From the NCBI GenBank assembly GCA_002127285.1, contig NFUW01000002.1, positions 1-64,000 on the forward strand: a stretch of 64,000 bases of DNA, written 5' to 3'. The notes under the pieces are model-generated. The model saw nothing but the letters and a program-made list of their open reading frames with translations. It was not told the DNA's origin and did not search any database. The stretch comes from Chitinophagaceae bacterium IBVUCB1 (GTDB lineage Bacteria; Bacteroidota; Bacteroidia; Chitinophagales; Chitinophagaceae). Numbering within the stretch: position 1 is the stretch's first letter; each line of letters opens with the position of its first letter. Shown in pieces: positions 35,261 through 43,802 of this stretch. A program made the position numbers and the translations under genes.

Positions 35261-35962
35261 ATGCGGATACTGATAACAGACGACGAGCCCATAGCGCAAG
35301 ACATACTGGAAACCTATATTAGCAAGATACCCGGCATGCAACTGGCAGGCAAGTGCCGCAATGCCATTGAAGCATACCGCATACTGAGCAGCCAGCCTGT
35401 AGATGTATTGCTACTGGATATTAATATGCCTGAAATAACAGGTATGGATTTTATAAAATCACTAAAGGCACCGCCTCTGGTGATATTTACAACTGCCTAT
35501 ACCGAATACGCTATTGAAAGCTACGAACTGAACGCGATAGATTATTTACTGAAACCCATATCGTTTGAACGTTTTTTGAAAGCCATACAAAAAGCAAACG
35601 ATGTATGGCAGCATCAACAGCCTGCTACCAAAACGCCCGACAATACGGTGTTTATAAAAGCAGATGGTAAGCTGGTACGTATAGACCTGACACAACTGCT
35701 GTATGCAGAAGCCCTGCGCGACTACATACAACTACATACCACAGACGGCAAAAAACTGATACACTGCACCATGAAGAGCCTTGAAGAAACACTGGCTCCT
35801 TATGCGCACTTCATCCGTGTGCAAAAATCATACATCGTAAACATACAGTACATAACAGAGGCTGATGGTAATACACTGTACATAAAAGGGCAACCCGTAT
35901 CTATTGGCAATACATACAAGGAACAAGTGCTGGCTGTACTGAATAAGTACAGGCTGGTGTAA
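35261..35962 (+). CDS. LytTR-family response regulator
   Basis: The 233-aa regulator has a receiver domain (acidic pocket ITDDEP, phospho-acceptor Asp53 in LLLDINMPEITGMDF, Lys in LLKPISFERF) and a C-terminal LytTR DNA-binding domain (FIKADGKLVRIDLTQLLYAEAL, HFIRVQKSYIVNI). It is the partner of the preceding histidine kinase. LytTR regulators bind imperfect direct repeats; I did not find a clear target in the window. Confidence 0.94.
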   Translation: MRILITDDEPIAQDILETYISKIPGMQLAGKCRNAIEAYRILSSQPVDVLLLDINMPEITGMDFIKSLKAPPLVIFTTAYTEYAIESYELNAIDYLLKPISFERFLKAIQKANDVWQHQQPATKTPDNTVFIKADGKLVRIDLTQLLYAEALRDYIQLHTTDGKKLIHCTMKSLEETLAPYAHFIRVQKSYIVNIQYITEADGNTLYIKGQPVSIGNTYKEQVLAVLNKYRLV

Positions 35963-35983
35963 ATATTGAATACAAAACAGACT

Positions 35984-36139
35984 ATGATAAGCAGGCAAAT
36001 GTATATATGGAGCGTACTAAACGCATTGATATTGGGTTATGCCATCAATGATTTGATACACTATAAAAAGCCAGGCATAGCTTTTGCAGTAGCGATGGTT
36101 TCCATAGCCATACAAAGCTACAGGATGAAGAAGAAATAG
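35984..36139 (+). CDS. 51-aa membrane protein behind the two-component pair
   Basis: The short frame starts ATG 21 bp after the LytTR stop. The product (MISRQMYIWSVLNALILGYA at the start) has two hydrophobic stretches separated by NDLIHYKKPG and a basic end (YRMKKK). This is a plausible two-helix hairpin protein. Its position suggests membership in the kinase/regulator operon, perhaps as a target or a modulator. There is no homology evidence, so the call rests on coding-like composition, hydrophobicity and position. Confidence 0.5.
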   Translation: MISRQMYIWSVLNALILGYAINDLIHYKKPGIAFAVAMVSIAIQSYRMKKK

Positions 36140-36221
36140 ATTCTGTCGGGTTCAGTTTGTAAATGGTTCTCATGCTTAATCTTTAATGATTTATTCAATA
36201 AAAAAATCAGTAAATTTAGGT

Positions 36222-37997
36222 ATGATAACACGCCTATTTGATTTTGTAGCAAAGCGGGTGGCAGAAGAACCCGAAGCAGTGATGCTGGCAGGTAAGGAAA
36301 ACGGTGCTTACCGCACCTACACCTGCCGCGAATGTTGGGACATAGCCGCTAAGCTTTGTGGCGGGCTGTTGTCTTTGGGCATACGCAACGAGGTGCTGCA
36401 GCCCGAACAGCAAGAGAAGATAGCACTCATATCGCCCAACAGGCCGGAGTGGCTGATGACCGACCTTGCCGTGCAGCAAACAGGCGCGGTGCTAACGCCG
36501 CTCTACCCCACCATCAGCCCGCACGATTTGGTGTATGTGCTGAACGAGGCAGAAGTGCGCATCATCTTTATTGCCAATGCAGATATGTATGAGCGATTTA
36601 AAGACGCCTTTTCTCAAGTGCCTACTTTACAGCACATCTTTTCTTACGACCAGATACAGGGCGTTACCAACTGGAAAGAACTGATAGATAAAAAACTGCA
36701 ACCCGACCAAAGCATCATCAACCGCATAACGGGCGATACACTGGCAACCATCATCTACACATCTGGCACAACGGGCAACCCCAAGGGCGTAATGCTGCGC
36801 CACGACAACATCGTAAGCAATGTGCTCGATTGTGAATGTGAATTCTGGTTTGCAGTCAAAGGCGACAGGTCGCTCAGCTTTCTGCCGCTCAACCATATTT
36901 TTGAAAAAATGGTGAGCTACATCTACCTCAACGCGGGCGTATCTATCTACTATGCAGAAAGCATGGATACCATTGGCGAAAACCTGAAAGAAGTAAAGCC
37001 CATCGTCTTTACCACCGTGCCACGCCTTCTGGAGAAAGTGTACGAAAAAATACTGGCAAAGGGCATGGAACTGAAGGGTATTAAACGTGCGTTGTTTTTC
37101 TGGGCGCTCAATCTCGGTTTTCAGTACGACAATGCTAAGCAGGGCAGCCTGTGGTACCGTATGCAGCTATGGCTTGCCAACAAACTGATATTTAAAAAAT
37201 GGAGAGAGGCACTGGGCGGCAATGTAAAAGCCATCGTAACGGGGGCTGCTGCCTGCCAGCAAAGGCTGATACGAGTATTCTCTTCTGCACATATAACCAT
37301 CATGGAAGGCTACGGGCTTACCGAAACATCGCCCGTAATATCTGTAAACAAATATCGTAGCGAAGACCGCCGTGTAGGCACCATTGGCACGGTGATACAA
37401 AACGTAGCCGTGAAACTGGCAGCAGATGGCGAGATATGGTGCAAAGGGCGCAACGTGATGATGGGCTACTATAAAAATCCACAGCTGACGGCAGAGGCAA
37501 TAGATGCCGATGGCTGGTTTAAAACGGGCGATATAGGCGAATGGGTAGAAGAACGTTTTTTGAAAATAACAGACCGTAAGAAAGAAATATTCAAGACGGC
37601 GGGCGGCAAATATGTAGCACCGCAGGTGGTAGAGAACAAGATGAAAGAAAGCACTTTTATAGAGCAGATAATGGTGATAGGCAACGGGCGCAAGTTTGTG
37701 AGTGCGCTGATAGTGCCTGCCTTTATACATATTCGCAAATACCTGCAAGACCACGATACACCCGCACCCGATAGCAACAAGGCATTGATACAGCTACCCG
37801 AAGTAAAAGAACTGGTACAGAAACAGATAGACAAATTCAACCCGCTATTCAGCCATCCCGAGCAGATAAAGAAATTTGCACTGCTGCCCCACGAGTGGAC
37901 CATAGACGGCGGCGAAATGACCCCCACCATCAAACTAAAACGCAAAGTAATAGAACAGAAATACGCAGGTGTGATAGAGGGGATGTATGGGGAGTAG
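36222..37997 (+). CDS. fadD: Long-chain acyl-CoA synthetase (AMP-binding family)
   Basis: The 591-aa cytosolic enzyme activates fatty acids to acyl-CoA through an acyl-adenylate. The P-loop IIYTSGTTGNPKGVML, the EGYGLTETSPVI motif, TGDIGEW and the DRKKEIFKTAGGKYVAP hinge with the catalytic lysine region are all present. It is the ~600-aa FAA1-like class common in Bacteroidota. ATG at 36222 (MITRLFDFV) fits the family start; an in-frame ATG at 36186 is the alternative. The gene stands alone. Confidence 0.92.
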   Translation: MITRLFDFVAKRVAEEPEAVMLAGKENGAYRTYTCRECWDIAAKLCGGLLSLGIRNEVLQPEQQEKIALISPNRPEWLMTDLAVQQTGAVLTPLYPTISPHDLVYVLNEAEVRIIFIANADMYERFKDAFSQVPTLQHIFSYDQIQGVTNWKELIDKKLQPDQSIINRITGDTLATIIYTSGTTGNPKGVMLRHDNIVSNVLDCECEFWFAVKGDRSLSFLPLNHIFEKMVSYIYLNAGVSIYYAESMDTIGENLKEVKPIVFTTVPRLLEKVYEKILAKGMELKGIKRALFFWALNLGFQYDNAKQGSLWYRMQLWLANKLIFKKWREALGGNVKAIVTGAAACQQRLIRVFSSAHITIMEGYGLTETSPVISVNKYRSEDRRVGTIGTVIQNVAVKLAADGEIWCKGRNVMMGYYKNPQLTAEAIDADGWFKTGDIGEWVEERFLKITDRKKEIFKTAGGKYVAPQVVENKMKESTFIEQIMVIGNGRKFVSALIVPAFIHIRKYLQDHDTPAPDSNKALIQLPEVKELVQKQIDKFNPLFSHPEQIKKFALLPHEWTIDGGEMTPTIKLKRKVIEQKYAGVIEGMYGE

Positions 37998-38050
37998 GAT
38001 TTTCTTCTTACTTGTCTAATTGTGTTTTAGAGGATGCCAAATATTGTTGT

Positions 38051-38650
38051 CTATTTTTTGCCGTACTCGTCTTCAAGAGTATTTAACAAGGCTGTATTTT
38101 CGTCTTCATAAGTTTCTATAAATATTTGCTGTAGTGTTCCAGATAATTTAGAAAACAGTTCACTTAAATTTAGCTTCCAATCACCATCGTTTTTGTAAAA
38201 AGTCAGATATATTCCTGTTTTTTTATTGCGTGTCGATATATATGCTATTGCAAAACTCTTATCTATCACTATGGTATCTATCTGCAAATGAATGATAGTT
38301 TCTTTACTTATTAAGCCAATATCAACTGAATGTTCAAATAGTTTTCTGCCATTAAATTGAATCAGTGAATCATTATTAATAAGAAATTTCGATGTTAATA
38401 CAGTTACTTTTTCTAAAAATGGAAGTGCAACTATTTTATTGCTGTCGTAGTTAATAATATAATACATGATACTGTCATAAAATTCAATCGTCTTACTATC
38501 AATACATTGAATAGCTTTTGCACCATCACTTTCTATTGCAGCTTGCTTGTATTGGTTGAAGCACGCCTTGATTTGCTTTTTATCCTCAGTTTGTTTACAA
38601 CCTCCAACAAACAATAAAACCACCAATAATATTGAAACGGTCTTTAGCAT
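38051..38650 (-). CDS. Lipoprotein of unknown function
   Basis: The 199-aa protein has a lipobox (LLFVGGC, Cys18). The mature part resembles small periplasmic NTF2/DUF4878-like folds in layout (helix ACFNQYKQAAIESDGAKAIQC, then strands such as ISTRNKKTGIYLTFYKNDGDWKLN), but this is an impression. It is AT-rich compared with its neighbours and lies between the acyl-CoA synthetase gene (convergent) and a repeat-rich gap. Lipid anchoring is well supported. Confidence 0.72.
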   Translation of the reverse strand: MLKTVSILLVVLLFVGGCKQTEDKKQIKACFNQYKQAAIESDGAKAIQCIDSKTIEFYDSIMYYIINYDSNKIVALPFLEKVTVLTSKFLINNDSLIQFNGRKLFEHSVDIGLISKETIIHLQIDTIVIDKSFAIAYISTRNKKTGIYLTFYKNDGDWKLNLSELFSKLSGTLQQIFIETYEDENTALLNTLEDEYGKK

Positions 38651-38680
38651 TCAATAAATGTAGAATATAGTATTAATTTA

Positions 38681-38880
38681 TCAAAAGGTAAATACTCCTC
38701 TCGTCCTCGTTTTTAACGAGGATGCTAAGGCATAGCGTTTCCAACGCGAATGGTAGCCCCTCCAACCCATGCTTGCAGCTTGGCAGGCTCCCCCAAGGGG
38801 AGGCTTTTCATGCAGTGTAATTCTTTTAACGGCTAAGACGCTAAGGCGCAAAGAAAATCGCACTAAGAAAAAAGTCCCCT
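38681..38880. repeat. Repeat-rich gap: hairpins and a dispersed element
   Basis: The gap 38651-38889 holds no gene. It contains TCCTCGTT/AACGAGGA (near 38704-38722), GCGTTTCCAACGC, a dispersed element on the minus strand (about 38755-38809, TGCCAAGCTGCAAGCATGGG core) that recurs at 56021-56077, and CGGCTAAGACGCTAAGGCGC (38831-38850), of a form I recall as common in Bacteroidota intergenic DNA. Confidence 0.7.
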
Positions 38881-38889
38881 TCAGGGTAT

Positions 38890-39954
38890 TTAGGGGTTAA
38901 CCCTCACTGTCTTCTCGCCCCTTACTGCCATCCTGCCAATCGGTTCAATAAAGCCATCTAATCCATTTGCCTTGAACAATGCCACCACTTCATCTACACT
39001 ATCGGGTGCCACGCTTATCAGCAGTCCGCCATTGGTTTGCGGGTCGGGCAGCAGGTTGAAAGCGTGCATCACATCTACACCCGCTTCAAAGCCTACCTGT
39101 TGGCTATAGCTGTTCCAGTTTCGATAAGTAGCATCGGGTACTATGCGCTGTGTAAGGTATTCCTTTACGCCGTCCAATACTTGTATTTTGTTGTAAAATA
39201 GTTCTGCACCCAAGCCACTGCCATCCGCCATTTCTATCAAATGCCCCAATAAACCGAAGCCCGTAACATCCGTCATGGCATGTACACCATCTATCTTGCC
39301 AAGTGCTTCGCCAATGTGGTTCAGCTTGCTCATTTGCGCTATCATTACAGGCAGCAAATCGGGTGTCAGCATACCACGTTTTTGCGCGGTAGATAATATG
39401 CCTGCCCCCAATGGTTTAGTGAGGAATAACATATCGCCCTCTTTGGCCGTATTGTTGCGTTTCAGGTTTGCTATGGGTACTATCCCCGTTACCGCCAGCC
39501 CGAAGATGGGTTCGGTACTATCTATGCTATGCCCGCCTGCAAGGGGAATACCCGCCGCATCGCAGGTAGCCCTGCCACCTGCTATCACTTGCTGTGCTAC
39601 TTCAGCAGGTAGTTTTTCTACAGGCCAACCAAGTATGGCTATGGCCATCAAAGGCTTACCACCCATGGCATATACATCGCTGATGGCATTGGCGGCTGCT
39701 ATGCGCCCGTAGTCGTATGCGCTATCTACAATGGGCATAAAAAAATCGGTGGTAGATATGAGTGCTGTACCGTTGCTAAGGTCGTACACCGCGGCATCGT
39801 CTTTGCTATCATTGCCCACTAACAATTGCGAACCTGTAAACGCTGTTGTTTGCCCTTGCAGTATCTGTTCCAGTACGGCGGGTGCTATTTTGCAGCCGCA
39901 GCCTGCACCGTGGCTGTATTGTGTCAGTTTTATATCCTGTATCGTATTATCCAT
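38890..39954 (-). CDS. selD: Selenide, water dikinase (selenophosphate synthetase)
   Basis: The 354-aa enzyme makes selenophosphate from selenide and ATP. The N-terminal QYSHGAGCGCKIAP motif contains the catalytic cysteine (a Cys form, no in-frame TGA for selenocysteine) and lysine, followed by the ATP-binding GNDSKDDAAVYDL and STTDFFMPIVD. The full AIRS-like two-domain fold is present (TDVTGFGLLGHL, PDPQTNGGLLIS). It overlaps the selU gene by 8 bp, so selenophosphate here is meant at least for tRNA selenouridine. No selA, selB or selC was seen in the window. Confidence 0.96.
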   Translation of the reverse strand: MDNTIQDIKLTQYSHGAGCGCKIAPAVLEQILQGQTTAFTGSQLLVGNDSKDDAAVYDLSNGTALISTTDFFMPIVDSAYDYGRIAAANAISDVYAMGGKPLMAIAILGWPVEKLPAEVAQQVIAGGRATCDAAGIPLAGGHSIDSTEPIFGLAVTGIVPIANLKRNNTAKEGDMLFLTKPLGAGILSTAQKRGMLTPDLLPVMIAQMSKLNHIGEALGKIDGVHAMTDVTGFGLLGHLIEMADGSGLGAELFYNKIQVLDGVKEYLTQRIVPDATYRNWNSYSQQVGFEAGVDVMHAFNLLPDPQTNGGLLISVAPDSVDEVVALFKANGLDGFIEPIGRMAVRGEKTVRVNP

Positions 39955-40975
39955 TTTGTCTTATGCTATTGGCTACCAGTATGGCATTGGTTGCAGCGTT
40001 TGTGTTGCTGCTTGTTATTGTGCGTATCGTATCGGGGCTGCGTTCTTGCAGTCCTTTTTTATATTGCTTGTCGTAATATTTTAGCAGTATGGCAAAGCTG
40101 TCTGTATAATTATCTTCCAGCAAATGGTTGATGGCTGTTTTTGTTTCGAGCGGGCCTAATCTTTTTTGTATGCGCATTGTGGCATTCACTAATTGCTCTT
40201 TATCCTTTTTGCTATAGCCCGCTACTATGTATTGCAGCCTTTCTTCAAAAGGCACATCTAAAAAACACACCATCGATTGCCGCATTTGCTTCCAAAGGGC
40301 ATGGGGTATGTTTACGTGCCCTACACGCTGGCTTTCATCTTCCAGCCATATAGTATTGCCTGCATGAGCCATCAGTTGCAGTGCCAGTTTGTTTTCAAAC
40401 ATTTCCTGCGATGGCTGCGGTACACCATCCATCGCACCGAATGCAGAACCTCTATGCCCTGCAATGGCTTCAAGGTCTATGATGCTACCATTCATTTTAT
40501 GCAGCACTTCCGTTTTGCCGCTACCGGTGTAGCCGCCTATGATGTTGAAAGTATATGGCTGCGAAAACTGCTCCAGCATTTTGTTGCGAAACGCTTTGTA
40601 TCCGCCCGCAAGTGTATATACTTTAAAGCCATACAAATCGAGCAGCCACGCTACGCCCGCGCTTCGCATACCGCCACGCCAACAATGCACCAACACGGTT
40701 TTGTCTTCCCTGCCTTGCAGCCATGCTTCTGCCTGTTCTACCATTGCCCGCATTTTAGTGCCGTAATAGTCCAACCCTATTTTGATGGCAGCTTCCCTGC
40801 TTTGCTGTTTATAAGCAGTGCCTACTATTTTTCTTTCTTCGTCGTTAAATAACGGCAGGCTGTATGCATCGGGTATGTGTGCATGGTTGTATTCGCTCGG
40901 GCTGCGTACATCTATTACAATGTGTTGCTTTGCCTGTTGCAGAAAGTCGTCTATGTTCAGCCTTGTAATAGCCAT
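39947..40975 (-). CDS. selU: tRNA 2-selenouridine synthase
   Basis: The 342-aa enzyme (SelU/MnmH/YbbB) replaces sulfur by selenium in 2-thiouridine at the wobble position of tRNA, through a geranyl intermediate. The rhodanese domain has the active Cys in LVHCWRGGMRSAG. It is followed by the P-loop GGYTGSGKTEVLH and the conserved AGHRGSAFG segment. It is the first gene of the selU-selD pair, with a -7 box 5 bp before the ATG, so the message is probably leaderless. Confidence 0.96.
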   Translation of the reverse strand: MAITRLNIDDFLQQAKQHIVIDVRSPSEYNHAHIPDAYSLPLFNDEERKIVGTAYKQQSREAAIKIGLDYYGTKMRAMVEQAEAWLQGREDKTVLVHCWRGGMRSAGVAWLLDLYGFKVYTLAGGYKAFRNKMLEQFSQPYTFNIIGGYTGSGKTEVLHKMNGSIIDLEAIAGHRGSAFGAMDGVPQPSQEMFENKLALQLMAHAGNTIWLEDESQRVGHVNIPHALWKQMRQSMVCFLDVPFEERLQYIVAGYSKKDKEQLVNATMRIQKRLGPLETKTAINHLLEDNYTDSFAILLKYYDKQYKKGLQERSPDTIRTITSSNTNAATNAILVANSIRQNG

Positions 40976-40980
40976 TGTGC

Positions 40981-40988
40981 CAAAGGTA
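40981..40988 (-). promoter_or_regulatory. -7 promoter box of selU-selD
   Basis: On the minus strand TACCTTTG (exact TAnnTTTG) ends 5 nt before the selU ATG, placing the transcription start within about 0-4 nt of the start codon. Confidence 0.55.
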
Positions 40989-41078
40989 TAAAAACTTGCG
41001 GCTGTAATTCACCCCAAAATCACCCTGCTGCACTGTAGTTAAGATGGTAATTTTATGTCGTAATACAGTCAACTTACT

Positions 41079-41210
41079 ATGTCAGATAATAATAAAAAAT
41101 CGTTAAAGGATATGGCGTTAAAACATCCCTTCGTTGTAGTTTTTGCAGCCATTGTCATTGCATACAGTGGTTATCTTTTCGGTCAATGGCTGTATCAGGC
41201 ATTGCATTAA
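41079..41210 (+). CDS. 43-aa single-helix membrane protein
   Basis: The short frame starts ATG at 41079 and ends TAA at 41208-41210. The product has a polar, Lys-rich N-terminus (MSDNNKKSLKDMALKHPF), one hydrophobic helix (VVVFAAIVIAYSGYLFG) and a short aromatic tail. The N-in/C-out charge pattern is sensible for a small inner-membrane protein. It is divergent from selU and convergent with the phosphatase gene, leaving only 12 bp to the latter. No family was recognised. Confidence 0.5.
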   Translation: MSDNNKKSLKDMALKHPFVVVFAAIVIAYSGYLFGQWLYQALH

Positions 41211-41222
41211 TTAAATACCTGT

Positions 41223-43037
41223 TTACCGCATGATGGAAAATCCGGCGGTTTGCTCTATACCTCGTACATACACTTTCAGCAGTAGCTGCTGATTGGCAGG
41301 TAATCTGGAAATATCTATAGATGTACTACCCCCATTGTCTGTTTTTGAAGTGGTAGATTGTAAGGTTTGCCCCGTTAGCGAAATAATATTTATCGTTACA
41401 TCCATACTTGCAGCATCCGGCAACACAAGGTTCAATACATCATTGCCTGGTACAGGGTATAATTTAATATTTTGCTTATTGTGCTGTGCAATGTTTGCCG
41501 GAAACACCTTGACGGCTATCGTGTCTTGCAGGCAGGTATTGGTTGCGCTGTCTTTTACGGTATAGGTAGTATTGGCTGCCGGGCTTACTACAATTTGCCG
41601 GTTGGCAGCAGCATTGCTCCATGTATAGCCACCAAGCCAGCTTGCCCGCAGGTTGATGCTGTTGCCTTGTGCTATATAAACAGTGTCTCTTCTGTTTACA
41701 TCTTTCATGATGGTAAATTTATCGGCTATCACACCATCTTGCCTGATGAATCTGGCATCCAGTCTGTTGTCTTCAATTTCCAGCATCAGCATACCACCAT
41801 CGTTATAGGCAAATGGCAGCGCATTGTGCGGATAGCCTGCCTGCACACTGCCACTTGCGCCGGCACTGCCTGCTACTACATATACCGTGCCGTGCTGGTA
41901 TTTGCCCGACTTGTATGTGTATGGGCAAGATTGCGTACTACCATCGTACCTGCCGCTCGATGAATCTCTGGTATGGCTTGCTTTGCTAAAGCTGTTTTCA
42001 TTGCCGTAGTAGCCATTCAGCAAGTAAGAGCGTTCGTAGTTGTGACTATGGCCGCATAGTATCAGGTCAACCCCGTTGCGCTCCAGTATCTGTATAAATT
42101 TTTCGCGAAAAGCAACAAGGTCATTTTCAGTATCGCTGTTATGGCTGCCCATCGTGTAGGGCGGGTGGTGCCAATAGGCAATAGTCCATTTTTTTGTATT
42201 GGCGGCAAGGTCAGCTTTTATCCATTGCACCTGTGTGCCGTTCGTATCATACAGTCGTGTAGTGCCGGCATCTTCTTCTCCGTAAGAGTCGAGTGATAAG
42301 AAGTGTATATTGCCCCAGTCGTACGAATAGTATGCCTCGTTATTGGATGCAATACCCCCGCTTTGCCCGCCCGTTGGTACGGTAAAGATGTCGTAGTAAG
42401 CGATGTTATGGTCGTCTTGTCTTGCTGCATTGTTCGCATATTCGTGGTTGCCAGGTGCGGGAAACAGGATGTGGTTTTTGAGGATACTGTTTTCATAAGG
42501 CATAAAAAAGCCCGTTGTATATTCAGCATCCGTGCCGTTGGGGTATGCATTGTCGCCCAGCAAAAGCATCAGGTCTGCAGCTGCCAGGCCGTTGTTCTGC
42601 AAATAGTTTTGATACCTTGCCAGCGAGTTCGTTTGGTAATTATTGTCATTGCGTCCGCAGTCTCCGAATACGGCTGCTGTTATTTTTCTCTTACTGCTGT
42701 CTGCAGGTGCAGTTACAAAAAAGTTTTGTGCGTCTCCCTGCAATACAAGGCTTGTAGTGCCCGTGGTATAATAGTATTTGGTATTAGGATTCAGCCCAGA
42801 TACTTGTATGATGTGTTCTGTTACGTTGTTGTTATCCGTTACACTGATGGGATAGCTGCCTGCAGTAGTGCCAATGCCAACACGGGAGTCGGTAGGTACA
42901 TCCGTTCTCCATCTGATGGTGATGGACGTTTTGCTGCCTGCCTGCAGGTACGGTCCTCTTGTAATGTTTTGCCCTGCACATACAAACGGTATAAAGATGA
43001 CAACACAACAGATTAATTTCCTGAATAGTATTTGCAT
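41223..43037 (-). CDS. Secreted purple acid phosphatase with T9SS tail
   Basis: The 604-aa protein has a signal peptide, a fibronectin-like purple acid phosphatase N-terminal domain (NITRGPYLQAGSKTSITIRW) and a metallophosphoesterase domain. All five purple-phosphatase motifs are present: GDCG, GDNAY (with the tyrosine ligand), GNHE, the WHHP histidine and GHSH. A type A sorting domain closes the protein (IKLYPVPGNDVLNLVLP). It should release phosphate from organic esters at the cell surface. No TTAACA array was seen upstream, so joint control with the TonB receptor at 18105 is not supported. Confidence 0.93.
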   Translation of the reverse strand: MQILFRKLICCVVIFIPFVCAGQNITRGPYLQAGSKTSITIRWRTDVPTDSRVGIGTTAGSYPISVTDNNNVTEHIIQVSGLNPNTKYYYTTGTTSLVLQGDAQNFFVTAPADSSKRKITAAVFGDCGRNDNNYQTNSLARYQNYLQNNGLAAADLMLLLGDNAYPNGTDAEYTTGFFMPYENSILKNHILFPAPGNHEYANNAARQDDHNIAYYDIFTVPTGGQSGGIASNNEAYYSYDWGNIHFLSLDSYGEEDAGTTRLYDTNGTQVQWIKADLAANTKKWTIAYWHHPPYTMGSHNSDTENDLVAFREKFIQILERNGVDLILCGHSHNYERSYLLNGYYGNENSFSKASHTRDSSSGRYDGSTQSCPYTYKSGKYQHGTVYVVAGSAGASGSVQAGYPHNALPFAYNDGGMLMLEIEDNRLDARFIRQDGVIADKFTIMKDVNRRDTVYIAQGNSINLRASWLGGYTWSNAAANRQIVVSPAANTTYTVKDSATNTCLQDTIAVKVFPANIAQHNKQNIKLYPVPGNDVLNLVLPDAASMDVTINIISLTGQTLQSTTSKTDNGGSTSIDISRLPANQQLLLKVYVRGIEQTAGFSIMR

Positions 43038-43180
43038 TTCTTAGTTGTTTGGCTTTGTTGTTATATCAATTGGCTGGGTTTAAAAATAATATATAAGCCT
43101 GCTGCCACCTGCGAAATGATATTGCCGCATATAAATTACTAAATATATAGTTACAATGTACTTTCAGTCAAATATTGTAT

Positions 43181-43222
43181 AAAGCAAAGAAGGCATACAT
43201 TTTTGTATGCCTTCTTTGCTTT
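43181..43222. terminator. Terminator of the DUF5362-like gene
   Basis: A perfect 19-bp stem (43181-43199 with 43204-43222) around a short T-rich loop, ending in A/T runs on both strands, 13 bp beyond the minus-strand stop. Confidence 0.9.
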
Positions 43223-43234
43223 GATTAAATGTTA

Positions 43235-43687
43235 TCAGCTATTCATTGCTCCGATAACACCACCCATTATGGCGAATAAAAATATCAATGCATATAATGC
43301 AATAACGATTATCATCAATACACCCATATATACAAACATACCTTTCTTATAACCGATGGCTCTATTAAACAATTCAGTGTCTGCGTTATTAATTGCAGGT
43401 TTTATCAATACAGAGTATTTGTATAATGCATAAGTTGGGTAGAAATACAACGCAGCAATTAACAGGTAAATTAATGTAAATCCAATGCCACTCATAGCAC
43501 CTATTGCTGTGCCACCTAATGCTGTTGTCATAATTGAGCCCATAAATAAGCCAAGAAGTATCATAAGTCCAATCATGACAAATCCTACAATAGCCAAAAA
43601 CTTGGTCCACCTTGTCATTTCCATGTAGATGGCCTTGCCTGTTTCGTCTATTACTAATCGGTTGTTTGTATCGGTATAGTTTTCCAT
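43235..43687 (-). CDS. DUF5362-like small membrane protein
   Basis: The 150-aa protein begins MENYTDTNNRLVIDETGKAI (ATG at 43687; the longer frame reads back into the proS terminator). It has four hydrophobic helices, the first after EMTRWTKFLAIVGFVMIGLMIL. The layout (short soluble N-terminus, TM pair, Tyr-rich loop LYFYPTYALYKYS, TM pair) matches the DUF5362 family in Bacteroidota. The role is unknown. It is downstream of proS but separated from it by a terminator. Confidence 0.8.
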   Translation of the reverse strand: MENYTDTNNRLVIDETGKAIYMEMTRWTKFLAIVGFVMIGLMILLGLFMGSIMTTALGGTAIGAMSGIGFTLIYLLIAALYFYPTYALYKYSVLIKPAINNADTELFNRAIGYKKGMFVYMGVLMIIVIALYALIFLFAIMGGVIGAMNS

Positions 43688-43729
43688 AGATTTTTCTTTT
43701 CCGCAAAATATCAATATTTGTGAAACAAA

Positions 43730-43753
43730 AAAAGCACACCATAGTGTGCTTTT
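43730..43753 (-). terminator. Terminator of proS
   Basis: AAAAGCACAC-CATA-GTGTGCTTTT; on the minus strand the stem is followed by a run of T residues, about 50 nt after the proS stop. Confidence 0.88.
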
Positions 43754-43802
43754 CAAAAAGTAAATCATCAGAATTCCTTAATGCAATTAATCCTGATTAA
43801 GG

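Noticed and set aside
38681-38863. 60-codon minus-strand frame between selD and the lipoprotein gene
   Set aside because: Made of hairpins and the dispersed element shared with 56021-56077; treated as repeat, not gene.
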